NCBI GenBank assembly: GCA_020635235.1
Contig: JACKAF010000001.1
Location: forward strand, 62,001-126,000
DNA from: Pseudobdellovibrionaceae bacterium
GTDB taxonomy: Bacteria; Bdellovibrionota; FAC87; UBA2466; JACKAF01
Direction of reading: 5' to 3'
DNA: 64,000 bases
The notes beneath the pieces are model-generated. The model did not search any database. It worked only from the letters and a program-made list of their open reading frames with translations, and was not told the DNA's origin. Of the stretch, positions 1 to 8,677 are shown in pieces. The number at the start of each line of letters is the position of its first letter. Positions within the stretch are counted from its first letter, which is position 1. A program made the translations under genes and the position numbers.

Positions 1-453
1 GCCCTGCACCCGGATCACCTAAGCAGCCCTGAATTTGGGGCAGCGATTCGCCACCAGGCGGCGCTCGTCGAAGTGAAAAAGGTGGAAGACGCCCCGACGC
101 CAGAGCAGCGTGCCGCAAAAGTGGACGATCTCGTCCGCCAGCCTTACTTCGCTCAAGGCGCTGGCTACGACCTGGTACCGGTTCAGCATCTGGATCTCGG
201 CCTACCCAGTTCCGGTGGCAGAGACGCCAAGCTCGTACCAGGTCCCAACGGCACGATGGTACCTAGCGGAAGCCCAGAGCACCGCAAATTTATTAAAAAC
301 TTGGCGCAACGTGCGTCAGTAAACCCCGACAAGTTCCTGCGGTGGCTGCAGAAAAAGCAAAACAGCGGTACAATACCAAAGGAAGCCACCATTTCAGATC
401 TACTGACAGAATTTGCAAACAACGGGACCCGGGTTACCCCCACTATAAAATAG
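1..453 (+). CDS. 3' end of an unknown protein (partial at left edge)
   Basis: The frame is open from the first base to TAG at 451-453, so the gene starts outside the window. A GTG at 73 could serve as a start, but the same frame reads sensibly before it (ALHPDHLSSPEFGAAIRHQ), which favours a truncated longer gene. The visible 150 residues are polar, with no membrane segment and no motif I recognise. It ends 12 bases before the next gene, which has its own GGAG-like site, so the two probably share a transcript. Function unknown. Confidence 0.6.
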   Translation, partial: ALHPDHLSSPEFGAAIRHQAALVEVKKVEDAPTPEQRAAKVDDLVRQPYFAQGAGYDLVPVQHLDLGLPSSGGRDAKLVPGPNGTMVPSGSPEHRKFIKNLAQRASVNPDKFLRWLQKKQNSGTIPKEATISDLLTEFANNGTRVTPTIK

Positions 454-465
454 CTGGAGAATAGT

Positions 466-1629
466 ATGCAGAAGAAGCAATTGATGATTCTTGGAGGAGT
501 GGTCGCAACAATCGCAGTCGGCATAGCCGCCTATTTTTTGAGTTGCAAACCGATGCTCACGATCATTTCGACTCAGGCCCGCATGGGAGAGCTTGAACCG
601 TGTGGTTGCCAGCAGGCAAATAACCAGCTCGGAGGCGTTGCCCGTGAGGCCAACGTGCTAAAGAAATGGAGCAATGGTAAGAATACGCTGTTCCTTTCGC
701 CCGGCCAGCTTTTTCTCCCGGAAACATTTATCGAATACGAGAAAAAGGAAGAGCATTATTCCCAAAAAGCGTCTTTTGTAGTCAAAGCAATGAATCAGTT
801 AGGCGTACAAGCGGCCTCTATTTCGGCTGAAGACACTGCGCTCGGTCTAAAGCGATTGGAAGAACTCGCCGCAGAAGCTAAGTTCCCGATCCTAAGTGCG
901 AATTTGCTAAATAAGAAAACGAAGCAGCCTATTCTCAAGACCTATGAGATTTTCAGGTTTGGTGACAACTACACCGTCGCCGTCACCGCCGTAACAGAAC
1001 CGAGCAAGATCGGTATGCCCGTAAGCAAGGATGTTTCTATTCAGTCACCCGCGGATGCATTGCGGCCGCTGATGGACAACGTCTTCAAAGAGGCCAATCT
1101 TGTTGTCGTGCTTTCGGATTTGAACGACAACGCTCGTGATACCTTGGTTAGGGATTTCCCGCAGATAAATCTGGTTTTGGGCGGAATTAGTAATATTGGG
1201 AACCACCGAGTTTATCAGGTAAATAACTCGAGCATGCACCTGACTACCTCTGTTAAAGGCCGCCAAATGGCCCGCGTTCAAATCGAAATGGGCCCAGCCC
1301 AGCAGCCGTTTTTCAATAAGGAGTTTGCAAGCTACATCCGTGAAGAAAAGAAATGGCGCGAAGATCGCATTGCCGAATTAAAAGCTAAGATGTCATCGGC
1401 GACGGGCAACGCACAAGCGCAGCTCGAGATGGGAGCAGATAAGCTTAAGTTTGAAATCGCCGATCTCGAAGCCATCCCAGTCGAGAAGGCATCGAAAAGC
1501 CTTTACTACACCTCTGAAGTCATTGACCTCGACGCCGCTTGGGACAAACCGGAAAACGCGCTCGCGCAGGTGGTTACGGAGTTCAAGAAATCCGTCCACG
1601 ACATCGCGGTTCGCGAGGCCGGACACTAG
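466..1629 (+). CDS. Membrane-anchored, degenerate metallophosphatase/5'-nucleotidase-like protein
   Basis: A 387-residue protein with an N-terminal hydrophobic segment (about residues 6-25) ending FLSC, so it is a lipoprotein (Cys27) or an anchored exported protein. The following region carries GELEPCGCQ and QLGGVARE, the Cys-Gly-Cys plus LGGxxR pattern of UshA-like proteins found beside multiheme cytochromes. Positions that normally hold metal ligands look altered: SPGQLFL stands where the family has a DAGD-type motif, and LGGISNIGNH where LGGHSH is usual. It is therefore likely a binding or scaffold relative without phosphatase activity. The C-terminal 130 residues are charged and probably helical. 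The start is ATG 466, preceded by GGAGAATAGT. Fold assignment is inference from motifs. Confidence 0.6.
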   Translation: MQKKQLMILGGVVATIAVGIAAYFLSCKPMLTIISTQARMGELEPCGCQQANNQLGGVAREANVLKKWSNGKNTLFLSPGQLFLPETFIEYEKKEEHYSQKASFVVKAMNQLGVQAASISAEDTALGLKRLEELAAEAKFPILSANLLNKKTKQPILKTYEIFRFGDNYTVAVTAVTEPSKIGMPVSKDVSIQSPADALRPLMDNVFKEANLVVVLSDLNDNARDTLVRDFPQINLVLGGISNIGNHRVYQVNNSSMHLTTSVKGRQMARVQIEMGPAQQPFFNKEFASYIREEKKWREDRIAELKAKMSSATGNAQAQLEMGADKLKFEIADLEAIPVEKASKSLYYTSEVIDLDAAWDKPENALAQVVTEFKKSVHDIAVREAGH

Positions 1630-1959
1630 CCAAGAAACCAGCGCCACTCTCGTTTACAGCCTGTTTTGTAAGTAGGCATTTGCTGACTTACGGGGTCTAA
1701 GACCTCGGATCTCTGGCATTTTTTTTTGTGTTTACCGACAGTACAGTGCCCCGATCATCTTCCTAAAATCGTATTCAAACGCAACACGCTGTAATCCCAG
1801 GAAAAACAATTAGAATACACCCCAGTATACACCCCCGTTTACGCACAAACTGCTATCGCTCAGGCACAAGGCCCAAGTGGCAAGCTTCTTGCTCTATAAG
1901 TGGGAAATTAGTTTCTTTTGTTAGAGGTTATAGGGGCAATTTTTTTAGGGGGAACCTCA
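1630..1959. other. Intergenic region with sigma-54 promoter and leader
   Basis: No gene is visible in these 330 bases. A short palindrome GGTCT-A-AGACC lies near 1698, followed by a run of T at about 1720-1728, but the stem is too short for a confident terminator. The useful content is the sigma-54 site at 1877-1893 and a strong ribosome-binding site, AGGGGGA at 1947-1953. Confidence 0.4.
1877..1893 (+). promoter_or_regulatory. Sigma-54 (-24/-12) promoter
   Basis: The sequence GTGGCAAGCTTCTTGCT matches the RpoN consensus (TGGCAC-N5-TTGCW) with GG at 1879-1880, exactly ten bases, then GC at 1891-1892. Transcription would begin near 1904, about 56 bases before ATG 1960. The upstream part CAAGTGGCAAG is identical to that of the site at 54388. 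Confidence 0.7.
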
Positions 1960-2952
1960 ATGTTGACCAAGATCCGTCCTGCGGCATTAGTAGCAGCTTT
2001 TCTATTTCTATCGCTTTATCCAATTGCGTCCAATGCCGGCACTCCAGAGCCCGACAATGCGTTTGATTGGTTGAAAATCGTTTTCAACCACACGGATCCC
2101 GGTAACATGGATCCAGGGGCCATCACCGTACTTTACGATCAAGCCGATACGCTTACCGCTGCGCGCCCGACCTTTTTCGATGAGCTTAAAAAGATACCGA
2201 AGGACGACACGAACCCGGACGGCCCCGAAACCATAGCTATGATCAAAGAAGGTATCGAACGACGTTTGAAGGAAGCAGATTTCCCTCAGGCTCGCAAAAC
2301 GCACCTAACGGAAGTAAAGGGCGATTGGAAAAAGATTACGTTGCAAGACGTATTTGATGCTTTGAAGGCCGAAAAAAAGAAAGACGACGGAGAGAAAGAA
2401 GAGGATAGCCCATGGACAAAATGGGCGACTGCAAAAAACGCTCCTCACGCAAAAAATATTCAAAAGGCTCTTCAAGAACTTGGAAAACCCGCAAAATCTG
2501 GTGATGACACCACCCGGACACCTCCGCGATCCAGCCAACACGGGCGGCCTAAGGAAACGATATACGCCCAAAACTACGCGAACAGCCTTTGGGACAGGAT
2601 TCAGGCTAATGACGAGTGGAAGAAGCTTCTTGGTACAACCAGCGAAGATGAATTCAAAAAACTCGCACAGAATTTATTCAAAGAAAAATTAGACGGACCG
2701 GAAGGACGTATCGAAGCCGCTAAACAGTTGGCTGAAAAACACCCTGGCCTTCTGGAGAGGTGGCAGGCACTTGGCGACGATGAGTTTAAAACAGCTCTGG
2801 GATTCCCACGTGGGGACGATCGTGCTTTAGCGCTCTTCGGAAAAAAAGATGATCCGGGTTCCTACGGACTTTTGGGCGCCAGAGAGCAAACGGACGAAAA
2901 ACTTTACTCTGACATTTTTGACCAGAGCAAACAAACCTTCAGCGCCGCATAG
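1960..2952 (+). CDS. N-terminal surviving open frame of the broken exported gene
   Basis: This 330-codon piece is the only long intact part of the broken gene. It has a signal peptide (MLTKIRPAALVAAFLFLSL, then a cut near residue 25) and is then hydrophilic, rich in Lys, Asp and Glu, with repeated short helices (for example NIQKALQELGK and EAAKQLAEKHPGL). No catalytic motif is visible. It may still be expressed from the sigma-54 promoter as a truncated exported protein. An upstream TTG at 1918 is in frame but lies before the Shine-Dalgarno and would bury the signal peptide, so I prefer ATG 1960. Confidence 0.5.
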   Translation: MLTKIRPAALVAAFLFLSLYPIASNAGTPEPDNAFDWLKIVFNHTDPGNMDPGAITVLYDQADTLTAARPTFFDELKKIPKDDTNPDGPETIAMIKEGIERRLKEADFPQARKTHLTEVKGDWKKITLQDVFDALKAEKKKDDGEKEEDSPWTKWATAKNAPHAKNIQKALQELGKPAKSGDDTTRTPPRSSQHGRPKETIYAQNYANSLWDRIQANDEWKKLLGTTSEDEFKKLAQNLFKEKLDGPEGRIEAAKQLAEKHPGLLERWQALGDDEFKTALGFPRGDDRALALFGKKDDPGSYGLLGAREQTDEKLYSDIFDQSKQTFSAA

Positions 2953-3690
2953 CAAAGAAAGAATTTGATCGACGAAAAACCTCTGAAGCAGGAAAGAAAA
3001 GCTGGAAGACTTTAAAAACATGAGAGCCGATCTCATCCAGTACTATGGTGGCGGCACAGACGCGCTAAACGATCCGAAATGGAAGGACTGGAATCGAGCG
3101 CAAAATAGCGGAAATGAAAAAGGCCGCTACCAGCTTTGCCTCTTATTGGTACGGTGCCCGACTTAAAGAATTCAAGGAACGGAAGGGCAAAGAGGGCGCT
3201 AGCCTGTACGATCGACAGCTGGGCGAAGCGGCCGATCTAGCCGAACAGATTCGCACGAATAAAATAAAACTAATGATCCGAAAAAACCCATTACCTGGGA
3301 CAATATCGAGGCTTACAGAATCTTGAAGGACAATAGCCCCGGACGGCCTTCAAGAACCAATTTGTAAGGACTACTTGCAGGTACACAACGATAACTTGAA
3401 ATTCGAACATTGCGTAGACGCCGTAAACGCAGGCCGAGCCACGCAGATTTCGCTGGTGTAAGCCGTGGTTGAACGACAACTACAGTGGCGCAAATTTACA
3501 AGATTACTAACACCAAGCTTGCTTCAGAAAAGCGGATGATAAAGTCCACGCAGCACGAACAGTTATCGCCACTGGTTTGAAGAAAGACGGCGAAACTACG
3601 TAATGGATTTTAACATCTGACACTGATGAGTAAAGACAACCTACCAGGGCTACGTGCGACCATCGGACAAGAAAAGAGCCCGCCACTGGT

Positions 3691-4092
3691 TTGCGCGTCG
3701 TGGTCGGTAAATCCGGCGACACCAACGAAGAGGTGGTCCAGCAGGTTCTAGCGACGCTCGATCGCTTTAAGCAGCAAGGCACGCTCCCGGAAGACAATAC
3801 GGTCACGGAAGCCTTCGAGGGCTTATCGACTGATCCGAAGTATGGGCGGCTTCGTAACGTTGGCTTGCTCGCGGCAAACAGCCAAGACGTGCCCACAAAA
3901 CTTTTCTACGCTACTGCGGACGGCGCTAAGCTCGATGTCGCCACTCCGGGTCCGGGCGGATTCACTTTGCCTGCGGGAAAAACATTGGCTCGCAAGGAGG
4001 CAGTGAAGTTGCCTGAGAAGTACAAAACCCAAGACACGTGGTTGCCTGGAGCTAAGGCTCCGGCCGTGGCGAAAAGCCTACGGAGCCCGTGA
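3691..4092 (+). pseudogene. Open fragment of the broken exported gene
   Basis: A 133-codon open stretch beginning at TTG 3691, with the same frame readable a little further upstream. It encodes polar sequence such as NEEVVQQVLATLDRFK and TLPEDNTVTEAFEGL and ends at TGA 4090-4092. Coding sense continues in the next frame (GFDKLNEAKRTEFVSTK). It has no ribosome-binding site of its own, so it is best read as a remnant of the 1960 gene. Confidence 0.45.
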
Positions 4093-4463
4093 GAAGGATG
4101 GGCCCCTACTGGAACACAACCTCCTGTGCCCACCTCGGCAACGGTTTTTGGAGCGGGGACAAGGCTTACTGGCTTCGACAAACTCAACGAAGCCAAGCGC
4201 ACGGAGTTTGTTTCCACCAAGTCGGTGCTACGGGAGCGTGTATCTCTTGTCACAAGACGGACGCAGGACCAGACGACGCCGCGTAGCTCATGACCAAGCT
4301 CAAGGAAAAGACAATGCGGCAATGGTTAAAACACTTACGAGAATGGCGGGATATGCAGAAGACAACCAAACACCCGCTTAAACAACAAATCGAGCTACTG
4401 GGGATTAATGGGGTAACCAGCTACTCCAAACTCAACACAGGACTGTACTCCTGCAAGAGTTAG
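4089..4463 (+). pseudogene. 3' remnant of the broken gene with a CxxCH motif
   Basis: The third frame carries GACISCHKTDAGPDDA, a c-type haem attachment pattern, then an in-frame TAG at 4284-4286. It then runs MTKLKEKTMRQWLKHLREW to TAG 4461-4463. The part before 4230 reads better in another frame, so only the last third belongs here. The final TAG overlaps by four bases the stop of the convergent gene ending at 4460. Only one CxxCH is visible, so a cytochrome identity for the ancestor is a guess. Confidence 0.35.
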
Positions 4464-6259
4464 CGCTTCCACCAATGGCCGGTGTTTGCTTTCTCCTCTG
4501 GAGTGGTGAACTGATAGCGGTAGCGCAGGATGCGCAACGCTTTAGGGGCCTTATCCGGAAACGGATTGACCTCGAAAAGTGACAACGCCGCTGGATCGTT
4601 GGTAAGCAGCCGGTAGCTTAGCCGCTGCAGCCACTTTTGATTCTCAAATAAACCAAGTGAGGCAAACCACATCTGCCAATCCAGCCTCGGCTGGTGAGGC
4701 GCCACAAAAGCGGGCGCTTCTCCTAAGCCCTGCGGCTTGGAGGGCAAGACGTAGGCCTTCCAATCCTTCTCGTCATCGCTACCCTCAATCACAAGCTCGT
4801 GGCGGTTCACGGTCATCGAGGCGAATAACCCGTAGCCATTTAATAGATTCATCCGGTTTGCCCAATTCATCACCGTGCTAAACGGTGGGTACTCAGGGCG
4901 CGAAAAGCCAACCGTCTGCAAAAGGCGCACGCAACCGCCAAAGACAAAGGCCACTAGGAGTCCTTGCAGAACCAAACCTTTCCAGCGAGCCCGCCCTTGA
5001 AAAAAGGCAAGATTGGGAGCCCACCGCCGAAGCACCACAAATTTTTGAAGCAGGTACTGGTCATCCAGCAAAAACAAGCACAGCGCCATCGTCAGGTAAT
5101 TGAAATAAGTGTAGTTCCCCGTCAGGAAAATAAAAACCTGCAGCGCCACTAAGGGGTAGAAGGCCTCGCGTCTTTGTCGGCGAGGCATCAGAATAAGCAA
5201 CGAAACACCCAGCTCAATCACAAACATCCCCATCGTGGCAATTTGCAGCATAAAATTAGGAAGCTGGTGCGCATACCACCCGAGCCAAGTTGGAAGCGGT
5301 TGGGTTTCAAAATGGTACTTGAGCGCGGTAAAGTCTCTCCAGGTGTCGTCCCCGCTGGCGAGTTTTGCAATGCCACTTGCAAACATCAATCGGAACAACA
5401 ACCACCGGTACAAAAATACGACTATGCGAGAAGGCGCAGGCTGAGACTTGGGAGTAAAGGTCCAGAGTTTGTTCGGTGCCAGATAAATGGCGAGAAAGCC
5501 TGCCTCGAGTAGCAACCCCTCCCACTGGTACTGCATGAAAACCCCGCCCACACCCGTGAGAGACAAATAGCACAACCAACAGATAGACGCAGAAACACGA
5601 CTCAAAAAACCGATTGTGAGAGCTGCCGAGCCGACCAAACCCAAGGCACAGAGAAACTGCAAAAAACCATCGCTCGTGGAAATCCAGGCCAGCGTAGGGA
5701 GCTCCCAATAGCGGCTGCTCCCGTAGTGACGGCTAACCATCTCAAGAAATTCGCCGGCGGGTGCCAGACCTTTGGTCCCAAACAAACCTGGAATCTGGAA
5801 AAATAGTGACAAGAATGCCACAAAAAATATAAAGCCCAAGGCCCTCAAAAAAAGCCAGCTGACTATCTGATAGGAAGACGGGCTAAAGTCCTTTCCCATT
5901 CCCCAGCGTGAGATCTTGGAAACCAGCGGGCGGTGAGACGCCACCCACTTGTAACCCCAGTCACTGAGCCCCCTAAAAGGAGGGACTTTTTTGTAGAGCC
6001 ACCGAAAAAGCGCAAGGCCGGGAATCAGCGCGCAGACTTCATAGATCGCTGCCGCCCCCCGAGTACGCACACCGGAACCATCGATAAATTGCACCGCTGC
6101 CTTGCACTCTGCTTCTGGGACATCGGAAAAGCGCTCGCCTCGATCCTGGTAGGCAAGGTAGTCTACTTCCGTCGCCTGCGGGCGCAACCACTCCACGCAA
6201 CGTCGACAAAAACCACATTCACCATCAAATAGTAAGGTAGAGCGGGATTGGCTGGACAT
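4460..6259 (-). CDS. DCC thiol-disulfide domain fused to lipase-maturation-factor-like membrane protein
   Basis: 599 residues. Residues 8-120 form a DCC-family (DUF393) domain with LLFDGECGFCRRC; Cys15 and Cys18 are the expected redox pair and Cys21 an extra. From about residue 130 there are repeated hydrophobic segments, then RLMFASGIAKLASGDDTW and TQPLPTWLGWYAHQLPNFM, which are characteristic of the lipase maturation factor (LMF1-like) family. The soluble C-terminal third contains KPQGLGEAPAFVAPHQPRLDWQMWF, also typical. It is likely an inner-membrane protein assisting folding or disulfide handling of exported proteins, but bacterial members have no proven substrate. It is probably co-transcribed with the two genes upstream on this strand (42-base gap). 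Confidence 0.8.
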   Translation of the reverse strand: MSSQSRSTLLFDGECGFCRRCVEWLRPQATEVDYLAYQDRGERFSDVPEAECKAAVQFIDGSGVRTRGAAAIYEVCALIPGLALFRWLYKKVPPFRGLSDWGYKWVASHRPLVSKISRWGMGKDFSPSSYQIVSWLFLRALGFIFFVAFLSLFFQIPGLFGTKGLAPAGEFLEMVSRHYGSSRYWELPTLAWISTSDGFLQFLCALGLVGSAALTIGFLSRVSASICWLCYLSLTGVGGVFMQYQWEGLLLEAGFLAIYLAPNKLWTFTPKSQPAPSRIVVFLYRWLLFRLMFASGIAKLASGDDTWRDFTALKYHFETQPLPTWLGWYAHQLPNFMLQIATMGMFVIELGVSLLILMPRRQRREAFYPLVALQVFIFLTGNYTYFNYLTMALCLFLLDDQYLLQKFVVLRRWAPNLAFFQGRARWKGLVLQGLLVAFVFGGCVRLLQTVGFSRPEYPPFSTVMNWANRMNLLNGYGLFASMTVNRHELVIEGSDDEKDWKAYVLPSKPQGLGEAPAFVAPHQPRLDWQMWFASLGLFENQKWLQRLSYRLLTNDPAALSLFEVNPFPDKAPKALRILRYRYQFTTPEEKANTGHWWKR

Positions 6260-6301
6260 AGAGGAATTGTATCTCGCTTTTTGAAAGGTCGCTAGAAAAG
6301 G

Positions 6302-6979
6302 CTAACCCGCGAGCAGACTAATCTTCTCCGAAGCGCCCAGCCTATAAAAGCGCCGCAGAGACTTCAGAGCGGTTTCCATGTTTTCGGAGCTTAACAAAAC
6401 TTTTCTGTGCTTGTGGATACACTTTCGCGCAAATTGATTCGCTTCAAGGTACCGGTTAACCTGTTCGGTCGTTAGGCGAGCAGACAGGGAAAACTTTTCA
6501 AATACGCGTTCAAACACTTCCTCAAAACACTGTTCTTCCCACTGCTGCCTAGAAAAATAGAGCAAAAGAAACTTATCGATATCGCCTTGGATCTCTAACT
6601 CCAACTGGCTGACACTCCGCCCGGAGAGCGCGTGGTACAAAAGATAATGGAAGTGGCTGATTTCTTCCCCGGCAATCGCCACGGCATGGCTCTGCGCTTC
6701 GCTCCAAGCGTGGGGCTTATCTATCGGCGTGGAATTTAAGGTTTCCCTTAAGGAGTCGCTAAAAAAGATACCTACGTCCAGTTGCGGCTCGTCCGCGACT
6801 TCCGCGGCCTCATTGTATTGCAAATAGATCGCGCCATGCATCGACTCAAAATTCTTTCCGGAAGAAACGACGGTTCCAGCAGTAGGTTGGACGAGCAGAA
6901 AATCTTCGGCACGCACCGGTAGATCCAGGTTGTAGATCTCCGAAAGGGCCTTCTCAATGCTCCGAACGACTTCAATCAT
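6302..6979 (-). CDS. Conserved-looking protein of unknown function
   Basis: 225 residues, soluble, without signal peptide or membrane segment. The most striking segment is AGEEISHFHYLLYHAL (about residues 115-130), where Glu-Glu and three His are spaced as in some helical metal sites, although it is not HExxH. The C-terminal half is helical and basic (NRYLEANQFARKCIHKHRKV). It begins one base after the stop of the gene starting at 7583, so the two are translationally linked and probably act together. I do not recognise the family. Confidence 0.7.
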   Translation of the reverse strand: MIEVVRSIEKALSEIYNLDLPVRAEDFLLVQPTAGTVVSSGKNFESMHGAIYLQYNEAAEVADEPQLDVGIFFSDSLRETLNSTPIDKPHAWSEAQSHAVAIAGEEISHFHYLLYHALSGRSVSQLELEIQGDIDKFLLLYFSRQQWEEQCFEEVFERVFEKFSLSARLTTEQVNRYLEANQFARKCIHKHRKVLLSSENMETALKSLRRFYRLGASEKISLLAG

Positions 6980-6980
6980 A

Positions 6981-7583
6981 TTAATGCTTGGTCTTTGGGT
7001 TCACCGCGAAGGGAGTTTCAATCCCATGGGTAGAGAGCAACTGTTTTAACCGGTCGCTCCCCGTAAACAACCAACGCTCATAGGTACGCAGCAGATCCGA
7101 GTTGTTTTGAATGCCGCTACGCTCGCTCATTTCGCCAAGTACATCTGAAAAGGGGCGGAATTTCTGTGAGAGTTCCTGGTAGGTACCCGTGTTCCCAACG
7201 GTGATCGTGGAAAGCTGCCAGTAGGCGCCGCCCCCCATTCCAAAGTAGTAATCCATATCGACAAGTTTGCGGGTGATGCTGTCAGAGAAAAAGCCGGTAA
7301 TCATCAAGCAAATATCGCCTAGACGCCTTAAGGAGTTTCGCTTGGTAAACTCATCTCCCTGCAGGTACTGCGCGTAGAGATCCACGAGTACGTTCTCTTT
7401 GAGGTTTCCCTGCTCGTCTTTGCTGTAAAAGCTCTCCGAAGAAATATTGCGGACAAGTAAGTCCGCCAAATATTCCACGGCGCTATCGTGCGCCTTGAGC
7501 TTCTGGTTGGTCATCGCCTCGCGGAGCTCTTTCTTAAAAAACTCCCGGGCCTCATCAAGGGTGGCAGGCTTAACAAATGCCAT
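6981..7583 (-). CDS. Soluble protein of unknown function, first gene of a three-gene minus-strand unit
   Basis: 200 residues beginning MAFVKPATLDEAREFF. A strong Shine-Dalgarno (AGGAGG on the minus strand, at about 7590-7596) fixes the start. The protein is mixed helical with NSLRRLGDICLMITGFFSD and MDYYFGMGGGAYWQLS; the Gly-rich turn after paired Tyr may be a conserved site. No signal peptide. Its tight coupling to the next gene suggests a partner pair. Function not recognised. Confidence 0.75.
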   Translation of the reverse strand: MAFVKPATLDEAREFFKKELREAMTNQKLKAHDSAVEYLADLLVRNISSESFYSKDEQGNLKENVLVDLYAQYLQGDEFTKRNSLRRLGDICLMITGFFSDSITRKLVDMDYYFGMGGGAYWQLSTITVGNTGTYQELSQKFRPFSDVLGEMSERSGIQNNSDLLRTYERWLFTGSDRLKQLLSTHGIETPFAVNPKTKH

Positions 7584-7623
7584 GCGCGACCTCCTCCGAG
7601 TTTAATGCTTTGCGGGCGTGGGG

Positions 7624-7641
7624 TAAGCCCAGTGGGGCTTA
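7624..7641. promoter_or_regulatory. Inverted repeat upstream of the minus-strand unit
   Basis: TAAGCCC-AGTG-GGGCTTA is a perfect 7-bp inverted repeat 41 bases before the start at 7583. It has no T tract on either strand, so it is more likely an operator or a leader hairpin of the 7583-to-4460 unit than a terminator. Confidence 0.35.
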
Positions 7642-7826
7642 AGATGAAAGAAAGGTCGCTTAGAGATCCGTACTCAATGATGCGGTAAGCTGCGGCAGCT
7701 GTGCGCTAGATCCGAAGGGTGTCCCCAACGGCCCATGCATAACTACCTATATTCTATCACCTTTTGACACGCCTCTTCAAACTTATCGGCTTCCCGGGCC
7801 CTCTGCCTGAAGCCGGAACGGGCGAT

Positions 7827-7856
7827 TTGATATAACTATTTGACTTTATTTATTAT
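7827..7856 (+). promoter_or_regulatory. Sigma-70-type promoter for the ABC importer
   Basis: TTGATA (7827-7832) and TATTAT (7851-7856) each match the consensus at five of six positions and are 18 bases apart in an AT-rich stretch. Transcription would start near 7863, leaving only about eight bases before ATG 7871, with GAGGG directly before the start. Confidence 0.5.
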
Positions 7857-7870
7857 TTTGCTATTGAGGG

Positions 7871-8677
7871 ATGGTGTATCGTGTCATTGGCATCTATATT
7901 TTGGGACTCGTCGCGACCGCCCCAGCTACACAGCTTAGGCTCGCGACCACGAGCCCCGACAGCACCCAGCTGCTCGCCGATCTGGGTCTAGGGGCTCAAA
8001 TAGTCGCGACCGTGCAGCCTGAAGTTCTCGCGGAGCCCTACCGCTCCCTCCCCTCATTGGGATCCTTGTACCTGCCCAACATCGAAAAGCTACTGGCAGC
8101 GAACGTCGACACCGTCGTCGTCGATCGATCTCTACACCAGGTCTATTTTGAGGAAGCGATCGAGCGTTTGGGAATCCCACATGAGGGAATACACGTTACG
8201 AGTTTGCAATCGCTGCTGCAGGACGCGCAGAAGTTAGCCCAAACACTGGGCGGTAAAATTCCAGATGCGCTTAGGTCCTGCGTGCTGTCTCTGCAGGAAC
8301 GTCCCCAAGTGGCCTCATTTAGTTTTCTTTTGCTCGCATGGACAAATCCGGCGATGGCCTTTGGTAAGAAAACTCTACTCTCCGATATCTTGCACGCCTT
8401 TGGCGGCGAAAATCTGGTCCCCGATAAATGGAACCAGTCCTACCCGCAGCTATCGGTGGAGTGGTTACTCCAGCACCGACCCAATTATGTGTTTGTAGTG
8501 ACGTACACAGAAAAAGACGTAGAGCGCGCCCGGCAAGATCTCAACAAATGGTGGCCGGAGTCCGACACCCAGCTCATCGCACTTCCCGCCGCACAATTCT
8601 CCCATGCTAATTTTTCCCCTCTGAAGTCCCTAACTCAGCTGAAACTCCGAGGATTGCAAAAGGGGGCGTGCCCGTGA
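7871..8677 (+). CDS. Periplasmic binding protein of a BtuF/FepB-type importer
   Basis: 268 residues with an N-terminal signal peptide (GIYILGLVATAPATQ) and no lipobox. The fold is the helical-backbone class III binding protein: RLATTSPDSTQLLADLG at the start, NIEKLLAANVDTVVVDRS in the first lobe, a central helix and QLSVEWLLQHRPNYVFV in the second lobe. Such proteins deliver cobalamin, haem or ferric siderophores; the substrate cannot be told here. The gene overlaps the permease gene (GTGA), so all three subunits come from one message. GTG 7874 is an alternative start that places GAGGG at a slightly better distance. Confidence 0.8.
   Translation: MVYRVIGIYILGLVATAPATQLRLATTSPDSTQLLADLGLGAQIVATVQPEVLAEPYRSLPSLGSLYLPNIEKLLAANVDTVVVDRSLHQVYFEEAIERLGIPHEGIHVTSLQSLLQDAQKLAQTLGGKIPDALRSCVLSLQERPQVASFSFLLLAWTNPAMAFGKKTLLSDILHAFGGENLVPDKWNQSYPQLSVEWLLQHRPNYVFVVTYTEKDVERARQDLNKWWPESDTQLIALPAAQFSHANFSPLKSLTQLKLRGLQKGACP

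Larger units (their letters stand above)
1960..4463 (+). pseudogene. Long exported-protein gene broken by many frameshifts
   Basis: Reading starts at ATG 1960 with a good Shine-Dalgarno six bases upstream and a clear signal peptide (cleavage near ASNA-G). The frame is open to 2952. After that, sensible polar protein continues by switching frame at roughly 2940, 3010, 3110, 3265, 3355, 3460, 3510, 3600-3660, 4092 and 4230, with an in-frame TAG at 4284. Recovered pieces include RADLIQYYGGG, TSFASYWYGARLKEF, KPITWDNIEAYRIL, KPWLNDNYSGANLQDY and a 133-residue stretch at 3691-4092. Near the end CISCHKT gives one CxxCH haem-type motif. The length and order argue for one ancestral protein of about 800 residues. 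Surrounding genes are intact, so general sequencing error is unlikely, though local error cannot be excluded. Family not recognised. Confidence 0.65.

Noticed and set aside
3360..3600. Multihaem cytochrome remnant in the decayed gene
   Set aside because: Only one clear CxxCH (near 4245) is readable; other supposed sites such as CVDAVNAG need several substitutions.
7690..7826. Possible cobalamin riboswitch before the ABC importer
   Set aside because: I could not find the B12-box (GCCACTG-like) or its conserved companions.
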